DNA of 64,000 bases from Vallitalea sp. (GTDB lineage Bacteria > Bacillota > Clostridia > Lachnospirales > Vallitaleaceae): positions 1 through 64,000 of the forward strand of contig JAOARM010000019.1 of the NCBI GenBank assembly GCA_025210515.1, in the 5' to 3' direction. The notes under the pieces were generated by a model, which was not told the DNA's origin, made no database searches, and saw nothing but the letters and a program-made list of their open reading frames with translations. Numbering within the stretch: the first letter of the stretch is position 1; the number at the start of each line of letters is the position of its first letter. This document shows positions 38,466-46,930 of this stretch, piece by piece. A program made the position numbers and the translations under genes.

Positions 38466-38665
38466 TTTTTAGGTGCTTTTATTAAAAGATAATAGGGAAA
38501 GAGGTGTAAAACCTCTACAGCCCCCGCTACTGTAAGTAAGGATGAAATCTTTAACAACCACTAGTATACTAGGAAGGTAAAGAGAGTAAAGGGATTTGCG
38601 AGTCAGGAAACCTGCCTAAAAAGTTTAGTAACAACTTCGGTGGGAAGTATAGTTTACAGTATTTA
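38466..38665 (+). ncRNA. Cobalamin riboswitch
   Basis: The core shows AGGTGCTTTT, ATAGGGAAAGAGGTG, the conserved CAGCCCCCGCTACTGTAAG, CCACTAG, GGAAGG and the B12 box AGTCAGGAAACCTGCC (38601-38616), in canonical order. It lies upstream of a lipoprotein-permease-ATPase operon. Ends are approximate. The intrinsic terminator at 38716 is its likely off-switch. Confidence 0.94.
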
Positions 38666-38715
38666 TTCTGAGATAAGAAACACTAATTTACTCTTAGCAT
38701 AATTGTGTGATTACG

Positions 38716-38741
38716 CTTACAACGCTGTTGTAAGTTTTTTT
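38716..38741 (+). terminator. Riboswitch expression-platform terminator
   Basis: CTTACAAC pairs with GTTGTAAG over a 3-base loop, followed by seven T. It is located between the cobalamin aptamer and the transporter genes, so cobalamin binding presumably stops transcription here. Confidence 0.85.
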
Positions 38742-38861
38742 AGTTTAAAAACTATTTAACATACAATAATAAGCACTCTATAATAGAATATTACTATCTC
38801 TATATATAAACTCTGGAAATTATAATAACACCTAATATTATAATACTATGGAGGAATTAAA

Positions 38862-39917
38862 ATGAAAAAATCTAGAATTATCGCCATGTTTTTAGTTACA
38901 CTACTATTAACTACATCCATAATAGGATGTGGTCAAAAACAAGTATCTTCTACAGAAAATACAACTACTAATAGTGATTCAAACATTGAAAATCAACCTG
39001 CAGATATCAATGATGAAACAGAAAAATTACCAGACTTTATTATTAATGAAACAGATACATCCGTTACATACGTGAATCCTCTGGATGAAGAAGTAACAAT
39101 TACAAAAAATCCTAAGAAAGTAATTGTACTTATGAATTCAATACTTGATATTTGGTACTTAGCTGGTGGTGAAGCTATTGCCCGTGTTAGTGGTACAACT
39201 AATGTTCCAGAAGCAGCTATTGATATAGCACAAGTTGGTAAAGTTAATGGTCCAAGTATAGAAAAAATCTTAGAATTACAACCAGATTTAGTTATTTTAA
39301 GTTCAACTAGAAGCCAACATGTAGAAATGAAAGAAATACTTGCAGATAATGATATAGAACTTGCTTATGTAGATATAAGCAATGATCCTTATAAAAGATT
39401 TAATGATACATTAAAATTATTCACTATGATTACCGATAGAGATGACATCTATAATACTAGAATAAATGAAATACAAACAAAAGTAGATGAAATCTGTAGT
39501 AAAGTTCAAGAAGAAAAACAACCAAGCGTAGTTATTCTATTTGGTTCAACTAAGTATGTAAAAGCTGAATTACCTTGTGGACTTGTTGGTAATATGGTTG
39601 AATTATTTGGAGCCAAAAATATTATTCAAGGTTCCCCTATTGAAGGTAGTAGCAAAATTGATTTTAGTTTAGAAACAATAATTAAAGAAGACCCAGATGT
39701 TGTACTGATTGTTACAATGGGTGATATTGATAAAGTAAAAGAAAGACTTAACAGTGATATTGAATCCAATGAAGCATGGGCAACTCTATCAGCTGTAAAA
39801 AATAAAAGAGTATTTTATTTACCAAACGAATTATTCCATTATAAACCAAATGCTAGATATCCAGAAGCTTTTCAATATTTAGGTGAACTATTATATCCTC
39901 AGGTATTTAAAAAATGA
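38862..39917 (+). CDS. btuF: ABC transporter substrate-binding lipoprotein, probable cobalamin uptake (BtuF-like)
   Basis: 351 aa, ATG with GGAGGAA. The signal peptide ends in a lipobox (TTSIIGCGQ), so it is lipid-anchored outside the membrane. After a Ser/Thr/Asn-rich linker the domain is a class III periplasmic-binding fold: KVIVLMNSILDIWYLAGG, VGKVNGPSIEKILELQPDLVIL, and a C-terminal NKRVFYLPNELFHYKPNARYPEAFQYLGELL. The family (FhuD/BtuF) includes iron-siderophore and cobalamin binders. The upstream cobalamin riboswitch argues for cobalamin or another corrinoid. Its stop overlaps the permease start by four bases. Confidence 0.85.
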   Translation: MKKSRIIAMFLVTLLLTTSIIGCGQKQVSSTENTTTNSDSNIENQPADINDETEKLPDFIINETDTSVTYVNPLDEEVTITKNPKKVIVLMNSILDIWYLAGGEAIARVSGTTNVPEAAIDIAQVGKVNGPSIEKILELQPDLVILSSTRSQHVEMKEILADNDIELAYVDISNDPYKRFNDTLKLFTMITDRDDIYNTRINEIQTKVDEICSKVQEEKQPSVVILFGSTKYVKAELPCGLVGNMVELFGAKNIIQGSPIEGSSKIDFSLETIIKEDPDVVLIVTMGDIDKVKERLNSDIESNEAWATLSAVKNKRVFYLPNELFHYKPNARYPEAFQYLGELLYPQVFKK

Positions 39918-40927
39918 AAAATGAGTTAACAAACAGACGAAACTACAAAATTCTTGTTATTATAATCCTTTTACTAATAACACTTATAAGTTTTCTTTTT
40001 AGCATTAGTTTAGGTGCACTCAAGATCTCTGTTATTGATGTATTGAAAGCAATTTTTGTAGAAAGATCTGGAGTTAATAGAAGTATTATATGGAAAGTTA
40101 GAGTTCCAAGATCTCTTGTTGCTGGAACAGTAGGAATTTGTCTGTCTCTATCTGGAGGTATACTACAAGGTGTTATGAGAAATCCATTAGCATCGCCTAA
40201 TACAATTGGTGTTTCATCTGGTGCAGGATTATCAGCTATATTTGTATTAGTTGTTTTTCCAAATATGGATTACTTAATTACACCTATAGCTTTTATTGGG
40301 GCATTATCAACTACAATTATTATTTACTTCTTATCTTGGAAAGACGGTATTAAACCTCTTAGATTAATACTAGCTGGTATTGCTGTTTCCTCATTTTTGA
40401 GTGCTTGGATTAACGCCATACTTATTTTCTTTCCAGATAGAGTTCAAAATGCGCTAGGCTTTATGGTTGGTAGCTTAGCCGCCAAAACATGGTCACATTT
40501 TCATTTATTGTGGCCATATGCTCTTTTTGGGCTTATAGCTACTTTCATATTATCAAAAAAACTTAATATATTAATGCTTGGAGATGAGATCGCAACTGGT
40601 CTTGGATTAAATATTGAAAGAGTTCGCATGATATTCATTGCTCTAGCTTCTCTCTTAGCTGCTAGTTCAGCTAGTATAGTTGGATTACTAGGTTTTGTGG
40701 GTCTAATTGTTCCCCATATTACCCGAATAATAATTGGTTCTGATTATCGCTATTTATTTCCTGCTAGTGCATTGCTTGGAGCATCTTTAATGATGTTTTG
40801 TGATACTATTGCAAGAATACTTATGGATCCAATAGAAATACCAGTAGGCATTGTCATGGCACTCCTTGGAGCACCTTTTTTTATTTATTTACTGAGAGGC
40901 GGTATGAAAAATCGTGTTAGAAACTAA
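39914..40927 (+). CDS. btuC: FecCD/BtuC-family ABC transporter permease
   Basis: 337 aa. The start ATG overlaps the stop of the binding-protein gene. About ten membrane helices fit the BtuC fold. Family marks include VPRSLVAGTVGICLSLSGGILQGVMRNPLASPNTIGVSSGAGL, with the coupling glycine-rich loop, and LGFVGLIVPHITRIIIGSDYR near the C-terminus. The substrate is assigned from the riboswitch: corrinoids. It is the second gene of the riboswitch-controlled operon. Confidence 0.9.
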   Translation: MKNELTNRRNYKILVIIILLLITLISFLFSISLGALKISVIDVLKAIFVERSGVNRSIIWKVRVPRSLVAGTVGICLSLSGGILQGVMRNPLASPNTIGVSSGAGLSAIFVLVVFPNMDYLITPIAFIGALSTTIIIYFLSWKDGIKPLRLILAGIAVSSFLSAWINAILIFFPDRVQNALGFMVGSLAAKTWSHFHLLWPYALFGLIATFILSKKLNILMLGDEIATGLGLNIERVRMIFIALASLLAASSASIVGLLGFVGLIVPHITRIIIGSDYRYLFPASALLGASLMMFCDTIARILMDPIEIPVGIVMALLGAPFFIYLLRGGMKNRVRN

Positions 40928-41714
40928 AAATATTACACTGAGCTATAACAAAACAAATATAATTAATAATCTAAGTCTTAACATACAAGAAGGTACTATA
41001 ACCACCCTAATTGGTTCAAATGGATGTGGAAAATCTACAGTATTAAAAGCTATATCTAGAAATATGAAACCAAAAGATGGTAATATATATCTTGATAATA
41101 AATCAATATTTTTAGTTGATACTAAAATACTAGCAAAAAAAATGGCGATTTTACCCCAATCTCCAAAATTACCAGATGATTTTACTACCCGTGATCTTGT
41201 TAGCTTTGGAAGATATCCTCACTTGAATTGGACAGGAAAATTAAGTAAAGAAGATATAGATATAGTTGACTGGGCTATTAAAATAACTAAAACTGCTGCT
41301 TTTGAAAATAGACAAGTAACAACTCTTTCAGGTGGTGAAAGACAACGTGCATGGATTGCAATGGCTTTAGCTCAGCGACCCAAAATACTTTTGTTAGATG
41401 AACCTACCACTTACTTAGATATTAGCCATCAATTTGAAGTTTTAGAGCTAATTAAGCATCTTAATAAAGAAATGGGAATAACAATAATAATGGTGTTACA
41501 CGACTTAAACCAAGCAGCCAGATATTCTGATAATATTATCGTATTAAAAGATGGCACAATATACAAAAAAGGTACTCCAAAAGAAATTATTACTCAAGAA
41601 GTTCTAAGTGAAGTATTCAATATTAATGTAAAAATACTGCATGACGAATATAATAATTGTCCATATTTCATACCTATGGATAGCATTAATAATGAATATA
41701 CTGCTATAGTATAA
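40914..41714 (+). CDS. btuD: ABC transporter ATP-binding protein, probable cobalamin uptake (BtuD-like)
   Basis: 266 aa, GTG start inside the end of the permease gene (14-base overlap). Walker A GSNGCGKST, Q-loop LPQSPKLP, signature LSGGERQR, Walker B ILLLDEPTT and switch histidine MVLHDLNQAARYSD are all intact. A 40-residue C-terminal extension follows, as in FecE/BtuD-type ATPases. It energises import with the two preceding proteins. Confidence 0.92.
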   Translation: MLETKNITLSYNKTNIINNLSLNIQEGTITTLIGSNGCGKSTVLKAISRNMKPKDGNIYLDNKSIFLVDTKILAKKMAILPQSPKLPDDFTTRDLVSFGRYPHLNWTGKLSKEDIDIVDWAIKITKTAAFENRQVTTLSGGERQRAWIAMALAQRPKILLLDEPTTYLDISHQFEVLELIKHLNKEMGITIIMVLHDLNQAARYSDNIIVLKDGTIYKKGTPKEIITQEVLSEVFNINVKILHDEYNNCPYFIPMDSINNEYTAIV

Positions 41715-41794
41715 TACACATACTCATACTAAAATATATCTATAATAAGTTTTATGTAACAACTAAGTTGATAATTACTATTAGTTTGATAAAT

Positions 41795-41854
41795 AAAGAA
41801 GAAGCTGTGTAATTATATACGTTAATATATCCTTACAATACCAGCTTCTTCTTT
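41795..41854. terminator. Long-stem terminator between convergent operons
   Basis: AAAGAAGAAGCTG (41795-41807) is perfectly complementary to CAGCTTCTTCTTT (41842-41854), a 13-bp stem with a 34-base loop. It lies between the btu operon (plus) and the metY operon (minus). Confidence 0.7.
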
Positions 41855-41887
41855 CTTATTAATAATATGTTTGTGCTCATATAGAAT

Positions 41888-42763
41888 CTATTGAATAAAC
41901 TCAACTTGTCCATATACTTTACATATTCCCTTAAATCTCATTCCTTTTGATGGAACACCTATCAAATCTTTTTTATTAATGCATACTTCTAATCTAAAAT
42001 TCAGACATAGTATATCAAGTATATATACCTCTTCACTAGTATATGAATTAACCTCTAGTGAAAAGTTCTCTATTGTTCCCATCAATGAATATTGTTCATC
42101 CTCTAATCCATACGGAATAAAATATCCTTCTAAAATACTTAACAAATCTTCATTTTTAAATCTCATTTGAAAAATTTCTGCATTTTGATCTGCGTCTATT
42201 TCAAGAAGTTGAATTGCTTCTTCATCGCCTTCTCTTGCTAGTTCTAATAGTGAAGCTCTCCACTTTTCTTCCTCTTCTTCCACCATTATATCAATTTCTT
42301 CTTTGTTTATTGGTAATATTATAGTTCCTTCTATTGACATAGCCACTAACGAAACATGATTGATATAGGCATTCTGTTCTTCACCTATATCTAAATAGTC
42401 AATAGCATTTTGAAGGCAAAAAGTAATTGGAGTACCAGTTTTTCTATCTTCAAAATAAACATAAAAATCATCTTTATCCTCAAAATCCATTATATCAACT
42501 TCTCTAATTTCCATTAGATTATTGCCTTTTTTATAAGGGATAATAGAATGTATTTTTACTTCTTCATTTTCATCTAGCTCTCCTCTTATTATAATACCTA
42601 ACTTACTACCAAACCATTTACAATATTCAACTTTAATTGTATTCTCACCAAAATTAGATATATACTTTTCAGTAGGAGCAGTCAAGATGTTTTGTATGAT
42701 ATTGTCAACTTCTTCTTTATCTACAATATCTTTAAATCCTACTGCACTTAAAAATTGTTCCAT
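41888..42763 (-). CDS. Conserved hypothetical protein, probably DUF3881 family
   Basis: 291 aa from the ATG at 42763, five bases after AGGTGA; the frame is open from a GTG at 42772. The start MEQFLSAVGFKDIVDKEEV and the phrase PTEKYISNFGENTIKVEYCKWFG resemble DUF3881, a family of Lachnospirales-type clostridia, as I remember it. The middle is very acidic (EEIDIMVEEEEEKW). There is no signal peptide or membrane segment, so it is cytoplasmic. It follows metY by nine bases and is co-transcribed. No function is known to me. Confidence 0.65.
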   Translation of the reverse strand: MEQFLSAVGFKDIVDKEEVDNIIQNILTAPTEKYISNFGENTIKVEYCKWFGSKLGIIIRGELDENEEVKIHSIIPYKKGNNLMEIREVDIMDFEDKDDFYVYFEDRKTGTPITFCLQNAIDYLDIGEEQNAYINHVSLVAMSIEGTIILPINKEEIDIMVEEEEEKWRASLLELAREGDEEAIQLLEIDADQNAEIFQMRFKNEDLLSILEGYFIPYGLEDEQYSLMGTIENFSLEVNSYTSEEVYILDILCLNFRLEVCINKKDLIGVPSKGMRFKGICKVYGQVEFIQ

Positions 42764-42772
42764 ATTATTCAC

Positions 42773-44050
42773 CTATATCTTTTCTAATGCTTGCTCTAAA
42801 TCATTAATTATATCTTCTATATTTTCGATTCCTACAGAAAATCTTATTAAATCAGGTTTAACCCCAGATGCTATCTGCTCCTCTTCTGATAACTGTCTAT
42901 GAGTTGTACTTGCTGGATGTAAAACACATGATCTTATATCTGCAACATGAACAACTAATGCAATCATATTAAGGCTATCAATTACTTTTTCAGCAGCTTC
43001 TTTTCCACCTTTTACTCCAAATGTCAAAACGCCGCTACATCCATTAGGCAAATATTTTTTAGCCAAATTATAACTATCATGTGAACTAAGCCCAGGATAA
43101 ACTACCCATTCAATTTTTTCATGGTTTTGTAACCATTTAGCTATAGCCATTGCGTTCTCGCTATGTCTTTCCATTCTAATAGGTAATGTCTCAAGTCCCA
43201 TATTCATTAAAAATGCGTTAAATGGACTCATAGTAGCACCTATATCTCTAAGTAACTGTACTCGTGCTTTAGTTATATAAGCTGCTTCTTTAAAATCTTT
43301 TGTATATACAACTCCATGATAACTTTCATCTGGTGTAGTCATCTCAGGGAATTTTCCGTTATCCCAATTAAATTTACCACTATCAATAATCATGCCACCT
43401 ACGCTAGTTGCATGTCCATCAATATATTTTGTACATGAATGTATAACAATATCTGCACCATGCTCAATAGGTCTACATAGATAAGGAGTTGGGAATGTAT
43501 TATCAACAATTAGTGGAATATTATTATTATAAGCTAATGCATGAAATTTATCAAAATCAAGAATGTTTAATCCTGGATTACCCATCGTCTCAGCAAAAAC
43601 TGCTTTTGTGTTTGGTTTAATATATGATTCTAATTGTTCTAATGTAAGCTCTGGATCTACAAATGTCACATCTATACCAAATTTCTTTAACGTAGTTTTT
43701 AATAATGAAAAAGAGCCACCATATAACGTGTTAGAAGCTAATAAATGCTCTCCTGCTGTACATATAGTCATAACTGATATAAGTGTAGCAGCTTGTCCAG
43801 AAGATGTAGCCATTGCTCCAATACCACCTTCTAGTAAAGCCATTTTTTTCTCTAATGCTTCTACAGTTGGATTACTAATCCTTGTATACATATGCCCTGC
43901 TGCTTGCAAATCAAATAATTTTGCAACCTCTTCACATGTATTATATTTATAAGTTGTACTTTGATAAATAGGTAAAACTCTAGGTTCTGAATTACCTGGA
44001 TTATAACCGGCTTGAACTGCCGTTGTTTCTATCTTCCATTTTCCATCCAT
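42773..44050 (-). CDS. metY: O-acetylhomoserine sulfhydrylase (MetY-type PLP enzyme)
   Basis: 425 aa, ATG with GGAGGTAA. It is a Cys/Met metabolism PLP-dependent enzyme: TTAVQAGYNP start, phosphate-binding YTRISNPTVEALEKKMALLEGG and SSGQAATL, ETMGNPGLNILDF, and the PLP lysine in IHSCTKYIDGHATSVGG. The insertion DNGKFPEMTTPDESYHGVVY and the ending HRQLSEEEQIASGVKPDLIRFSVGIE are typical of O-acetylhomoserine sulfhydrylases rather than cystathionine lyases. It forms homocysteine from O-acetylhomoserine and sulfide. I see no S-box or T-box in the 300-base upstream gap. Confidence 0.93.
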   Translation of the reverse strand: MDGKWKIETTAVQAGYNPGNSEPRVLPIYQSTTYKYNTCEEVAKLFDLQAAGHMYTRISNPTVEALEKKMALLEGGIGAMATSSGQAATLISVMTICTAGEHLLASNTLYGGSFSLLKTTLKKFGIDVTFVDPELTLEQLESYIKPNTKAVFAETMGNPGLNILDFDKFHALAYNNNIPLIVDNTFPTPYLCRPIEHGADIVIHSCTKYIDGHATSVGGMIIDSGKFNWDNGKFPEMTTPDESYHGVVYTKDFKEAAYITKARVQLLRDIGATMSPFNAFLMNMGLETLPIRMERHSENAMAIAKWLQNHEKIEWVVYPGLSSHDSYNLAKKYLPNGCSGVLTFGVKGGKEAAEKVIDSLNMIALVVHVADIRSCVLHPASTTHRQLSEEEQIASGVKPDLIRFSVGIENIEDIINDLEQALEKI

Positions 44051-44359
44051 ATCATTACCTCCATATCATCATTTTTTTATACTAAAAAATTAATTGCATA
44101 ATTAATAAAATTAATTCTCTACTAAATATTACGAAGTATCTCTTATAATTCAATACCAATAAGCTATATATAAAATATTATACTCATCACTTTATTATTC
44201 CACAAAACCATTTTAGAATAATCAACTTTATGTAATTATGTAATTATCTTATTATAAATTATTATGTATAAAAATTCAATTAATTTATTAAACTAATTTA
44301 GGAAAGTGATTCCATCTTTAACATGTAATATACATACTTCTATTAATATTGATAATAGC
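44051..44359. other. Intergenic region upstream of metY
   Basis: This is 309 AT-rich bases between the metY start and the end of the BlaI-type regulator gene. I looked for SAM riboswitch and T-box cores on the minus strand and found neither. No clear terminator for the regulator gene is visible. Confidence 0.4.
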
Positions 44360-44752
44360 CTACACTTTTTTATTTTTATCATCTTCTTCTCTATTTTTAA
44401 GAATTTGTTTTAGCATATCAATATCTTCATTTGTTAGTTTATCTTCTTTAACAAAATTTGAAATGAGAAGTCCAACAGAGCCTTTATAAATTTTCTTAAT
44501 AAATGTTTGTGTCACTTCTTTTACACACTCTTCTTTTGAAGCTAATGCATAAAATTCATTTACTCTTACTTTTTTAACTCCAAGTATGTTTTTCTCTACA
44601 AGTCTTCTTATCAAAGTACGAATAGTTTTATCATTCCATGAAGTCTTAGAACTTAACTCCTCAATTATTTTAGAAGCCTTTAATTGCCCATTTTCCCATA
44701 CTATTTCCATAACTTTCCATTCTGCATCTGTAATTTTGTTTGCATTATTCAT
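44360..44752 (-). CDS. BlaI/MecI/CopY-family transcriptional repressor
   Basis: 130 aa from the ATG at 44752, which follows AAGGATG. The frame is open to 44770. It has a winged-helix N-terminus (KITDAEWKVMEIVWENGQLKASKI, then TSWNDKTIRTLIRRLVEKNILGVKK) and a C-terminal dimerisation region ending FVKEDKLTNEDIDMLKQIL. Members repress beta-lactamase/BlaR1 or copper genes and are cut by a BlaR1-type protease. No blaR1, beta-lactamase or copper gene is adjacent, so its regulon is elsewhere or restricted to itself. Confidence 0.9.
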   Translation of the reverse strand: MNNANKITDAEWKVMEIVWENGQLKASKIIEELSSKTSWNDKTIRTLIRRLVEKNILGVKKVRVNEFYALASKEECVKEVTQTFIKKIYKGSVGLLISNFVKEDKLTNEDIDMLKQILKNREEDDKNKKV

Positions 44753-44950
44753 TTTTATCATCCTTATCATTAATTAATAATATTGTACAGGTGCTGATAT
44801 TAATCTTATAAATAATTATATATTAATTAAAATACATTTAGAAACAATTATATACATATCTAACTTAATTATAATTTATATATTATAATAATATAATGGT
44901 ATCAAATACAATGAAATATGTCTAGTTATTACTTCATAATATGTATAAAG

Positions 44951-44970
44951 TATACATTTTATAATGTATA
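44951..44970. promoter_or_regulatory. Near-palindrome upstream of the ArsR-type regulator
   Basis: TATACATTTTATAATGTATA is a 20-bp inverted repeat with a single mismatched pair. It sits about 95 bp before the ArsR-family start in the divergent blaI-like/arsR-like region (44753-45063), otherwise featureless and AT-rich. A repressor operator is a reasonable guess. Confidence 0.35.
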
Positions 44971-45063
44971 TATTTACAGTTTCCATTATGTTTGATAAAA
45001 TAATACATATGGGTTACTAATAGAAAAAATAAAAGTAATGACTCTTATAGGGGGAAACATTAT

Positions 45064-45345
45064 ATGGAAGAAATCAACAAGTATTACGAAGCAGCTGATA
45101 TATTAAAAGTATTAGGACATCCTACCAGACTATGTATTGTAAATGGCTTAATTAGAAATAAAGGTTGCAATGTATCTTTTATGCAAAGCTGTTTGAATAT
45201 ACCTCAATCAACCGTTTCTCAACATCTTTCTAAGCTAAAATCAGCCGGAATTATTGAAGGTGATAGAAAAGGTCTAGAAATTACTTATAAAGTAGTTAAT
45301 AAGAAGGTAATTGAAATCGTTACATCTTTATTCGGTGATCAATAG
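45064..45345 (+). CDS. ArsR/SmtB-family HTH regulator
   Basis: 93 aa, ATG with GGGGGAAA. A winged helix-turn-helix: ADILKVLGHPTRLCIVNGLI, recognition helix IPQSTVSQHLSKLKSAGII, wing EGDRKGLEITYKVV. The arsenic-type CVC motif is absent. There are cysteines at about 24, 35 and 43, which might give thiol or metal sensing, but no known sensor pattern is complete. It has no operon partner, ends just before a strong hairpin, and presumably regulates itself or distant genes. Confidence 0.88.
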   Translation: MEEINKYYEAADILKVLGHPTRLCIVNGLIRNKGCNVSFMQSCLNIPQSTVSQHLSKLKSAGIIEGDRKGLEITYKVVNKKVIEIVTSLFGDQ

Positions 45346-45366
45346 TGAACTACTGATAAATATTAA

Positions 45367-45430
45367 AGGGTTGTATAATAATATATATTGATGTTGCCAT
45401 CAAACATAAAATATATTATATAACAACCCT
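45367..45430. terminator. Convergent terminator between arsR-type and HD-GYP genes
   Basis: AGGGTTGT (45367-45374) pairs with ACAACCCT (45423-45430). Inner AT-rich arms (ATAATATATATT with AATATATTAT-like) extend the stem. It separates two genes that converge. Confidence 0.65.
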
Positions 45431-45434
45431 AATA

Positions 45435-46496
45435 TTATATTTCATATGTATCTATAATGAACATTTTTTTATTTTCTAATAAATCAACTTCTATCCATTC
45501 TTCGTAGTCTTCTTCTTCATTTCCTATTATTCTAATTACAGGTCTAGCTGGAAAACCATTGTTTTGTTTTAACACAATACCTCTTTCGCCTGAATCAGTA
45601 ATTATTCCCATGCCAGAAGGATATACAGCAATATATTTAATAAAAACATCTACCAAATCTGAATCAAATAATTTTCCTTTATTAGCAACAAGATACTCAA
45701 TAACTTCATATATTTTATAAGCTTCACGATAAGGTTTTTTTGATACCATTGAATCAAATACATTACATATTGATATAATTTTTGTTGCATTATTTATTTT
45801 GTCTCCACGCCATCCAAATGGATAACCAGAACCATCTATATTTTCATGATGAGTTAGTATAATAACTTTTGATATGGAACTTATCCAAGAAGCATCTGAT
45901 ATAGCTTCATATCCATAAATCACGTGCTGTTTTACAATCTCTTTTTCTTTATCAGTCAACTCAGTAGTTTTATTAAGAATCTCCTCTGGAACTAAAACCT
46001 TTCCCAAATCATGTAATAAAGCTCCTACTGCTATATCTCTAACTTTGTTTTTATTATATCCAAGCTTTATAGATAATAGCACAGCCAAAGCACATACATT
46101 AACTGAATGAGCATACGTATACTCATCTTTACGCCTAATATCAATTAAATTTACTATTATATCTCTTTGACCCAAAACACTTTCAACGATATCTTGTGCA
46201 GCTGTAACTATACTAGATAATTCTAGATTGCCTTGGGTGCTAAAGTTTTCTAATACTTTTTTCACTTCTTTTTTACAACTTTCTCTAGTGTTTTCTTCAA
46301 TGAAATCTTTTAGTTCAACACCTTTTGAAAGTTCATCTTCTATGTATATATAATCTACTCCTAATTCCGCTAATCTGTTCACATATGACATTTTTATATG
46401 TATACCCTTAGATAAGAGAAAGCTACCATTGACTGAATAAACTGGGCGAGCCACAATTTCATTTCCTTTTAAATTATCTATTAATACTCTTCGCAT
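45435..46496 (-). CDS. HD-GYP domain protein, probable c-di-GMP phosphodiesterase
   Basis: 353 aa, ATG with AGGTGGGA. The N-terminal 65 residues (IARPVYSVNGSFLLSKG ... LGVDYIYIEDE) are the small domain usual before HD-GYP. The catalytic domain (about 120-290) has the metal ligands in HSVNVCALAV, LLHDLGKVLVPEEIL, KQHVIYGYEAI and THHENIDGSGYPFG, that is, HD plus a GYP motif (GSGYP). A C-terminal beta segment follows. Family role: hydrolysis of cyclic di-GMP in the cytoplasm. There is no sensory or membrane domain. It appears monocistronic. Confidence 0.92.
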   Translation of the reverse strand: MRRVLIDNLKGNEIVARPVYSVNGSFLLSKGIHIKMSYVNRLAELGVDYIYIEDELSKGVELKDFIEENTRESCKKEVKKVLENFSTQGNLELSSIVTAAQDIVESVLGQRDIIVNLIDIRRKDEYTYAHSVNVCALAVLLSIKLGYNKNKVRDIAVGALLHDLGKVLVPEEILNKTTELTDKEKEIVKQHVIYGYEAISDASWISSISKVIILTHHENIDGSGYPFGWRGDKINNATKIISICNVFDSMVSKKPYREAYKIYEVIEYLVANKGKLFDSDLVDVFIKYIAVYPSGMGIITDSGERGIVLKQNNGFPARPVIRIIGNEEEDYEEWIEVDLLENKKMFIIDTYEI

Positions 46497-46740
46497 CTAA
46501 TCCCACCTATTAATTCTTAACCAATTTTAATGTCCAAAATATATAAATGAAATATTTTTCGTATAATTAATATATCCCTATAGATAAGGTTTTATAACAC
46601 TTATAAGTCAGCTCATAATAATCCACTATGCTTTATAATATCATTTTTTTTTATCATCTTCAATTAAATTTCTAACAAATGAATAAAAAGACTTATAATG
46701 GTAATGATTATAATGTACCATTTAATTACATTATTGTGTT

Positions 46741-46845
46741 TTGAGGAATTATGTTTGGTTAATTAGCCTCAGTATATGGTACATCATCTAATACCCCCCT
46801 CAACCTGCGTTTTATTCCCCCCCTGAAACGCAGGTTATTTTTTAT
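46741..46845 (+). ncRNA. Candidate trans-acting small RNA with C-rich loops
   Basis: A perfect 11-bp hairpin (AACCTGCGTTT 46802-46812 with AAACGCAGGTT 46826-46836) is followed on the plus strand by ATTTTTTT, yet both flanking genes are on the minus strand, so no coding gene explains the terminator. Upstream is a stem-loop (GAGG-AATT with AATT-AG-CCTC, 46743-46770) and a single-stranded C6 tract (46794-46799). The terminator loop holds C7 (46817-46823). C-rich unpaired tracts that match Shine-Dalgarno sequences are typical of Firmicute sRNAs such as RsaE. The 5' end is not determined; TATAAT hexamers occur at 46694 and 46709. Confidence 0.5.
46802..46843 (+). terminator. Orphan intrinsic terminator, plus strand
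   Basis: An 11-bp GC-containing stem with a 13-base loop rich in C is followed by a T-tract. On the minus strand no T-run follows. It is the 3' end of the candidate sRNA. Confidence 0.85.
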
Positions 46846-46902
46846 ATACAACTCATATGTTTACTGATTAAGTTTTATAACCTTTATAGAATTTTCATGA
46901 GA

Positions 46903-46928
46903 CAAGAAAAGTATGCCTTGGCACACTT
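46903..46928 (-). terminator. Probable terminator after the HAD hydrolase gene
   Basis: On the minus strand AAGTGTG and CATACTT (one G-T pair) enclose CCAAGG and are followed by TTCTTG. It lies immediately after the HAD gene and is modest in strength. Confidence 0.45.
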
Positions 46929-46930
46929 AT

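Noticed and set aside
44051..44359. SAM riboswitch or T-box before metY
   Set aside because: I searched by eye for the S-box core and the T-box specifier/antiterminator sequence on the minus strand and found neither.
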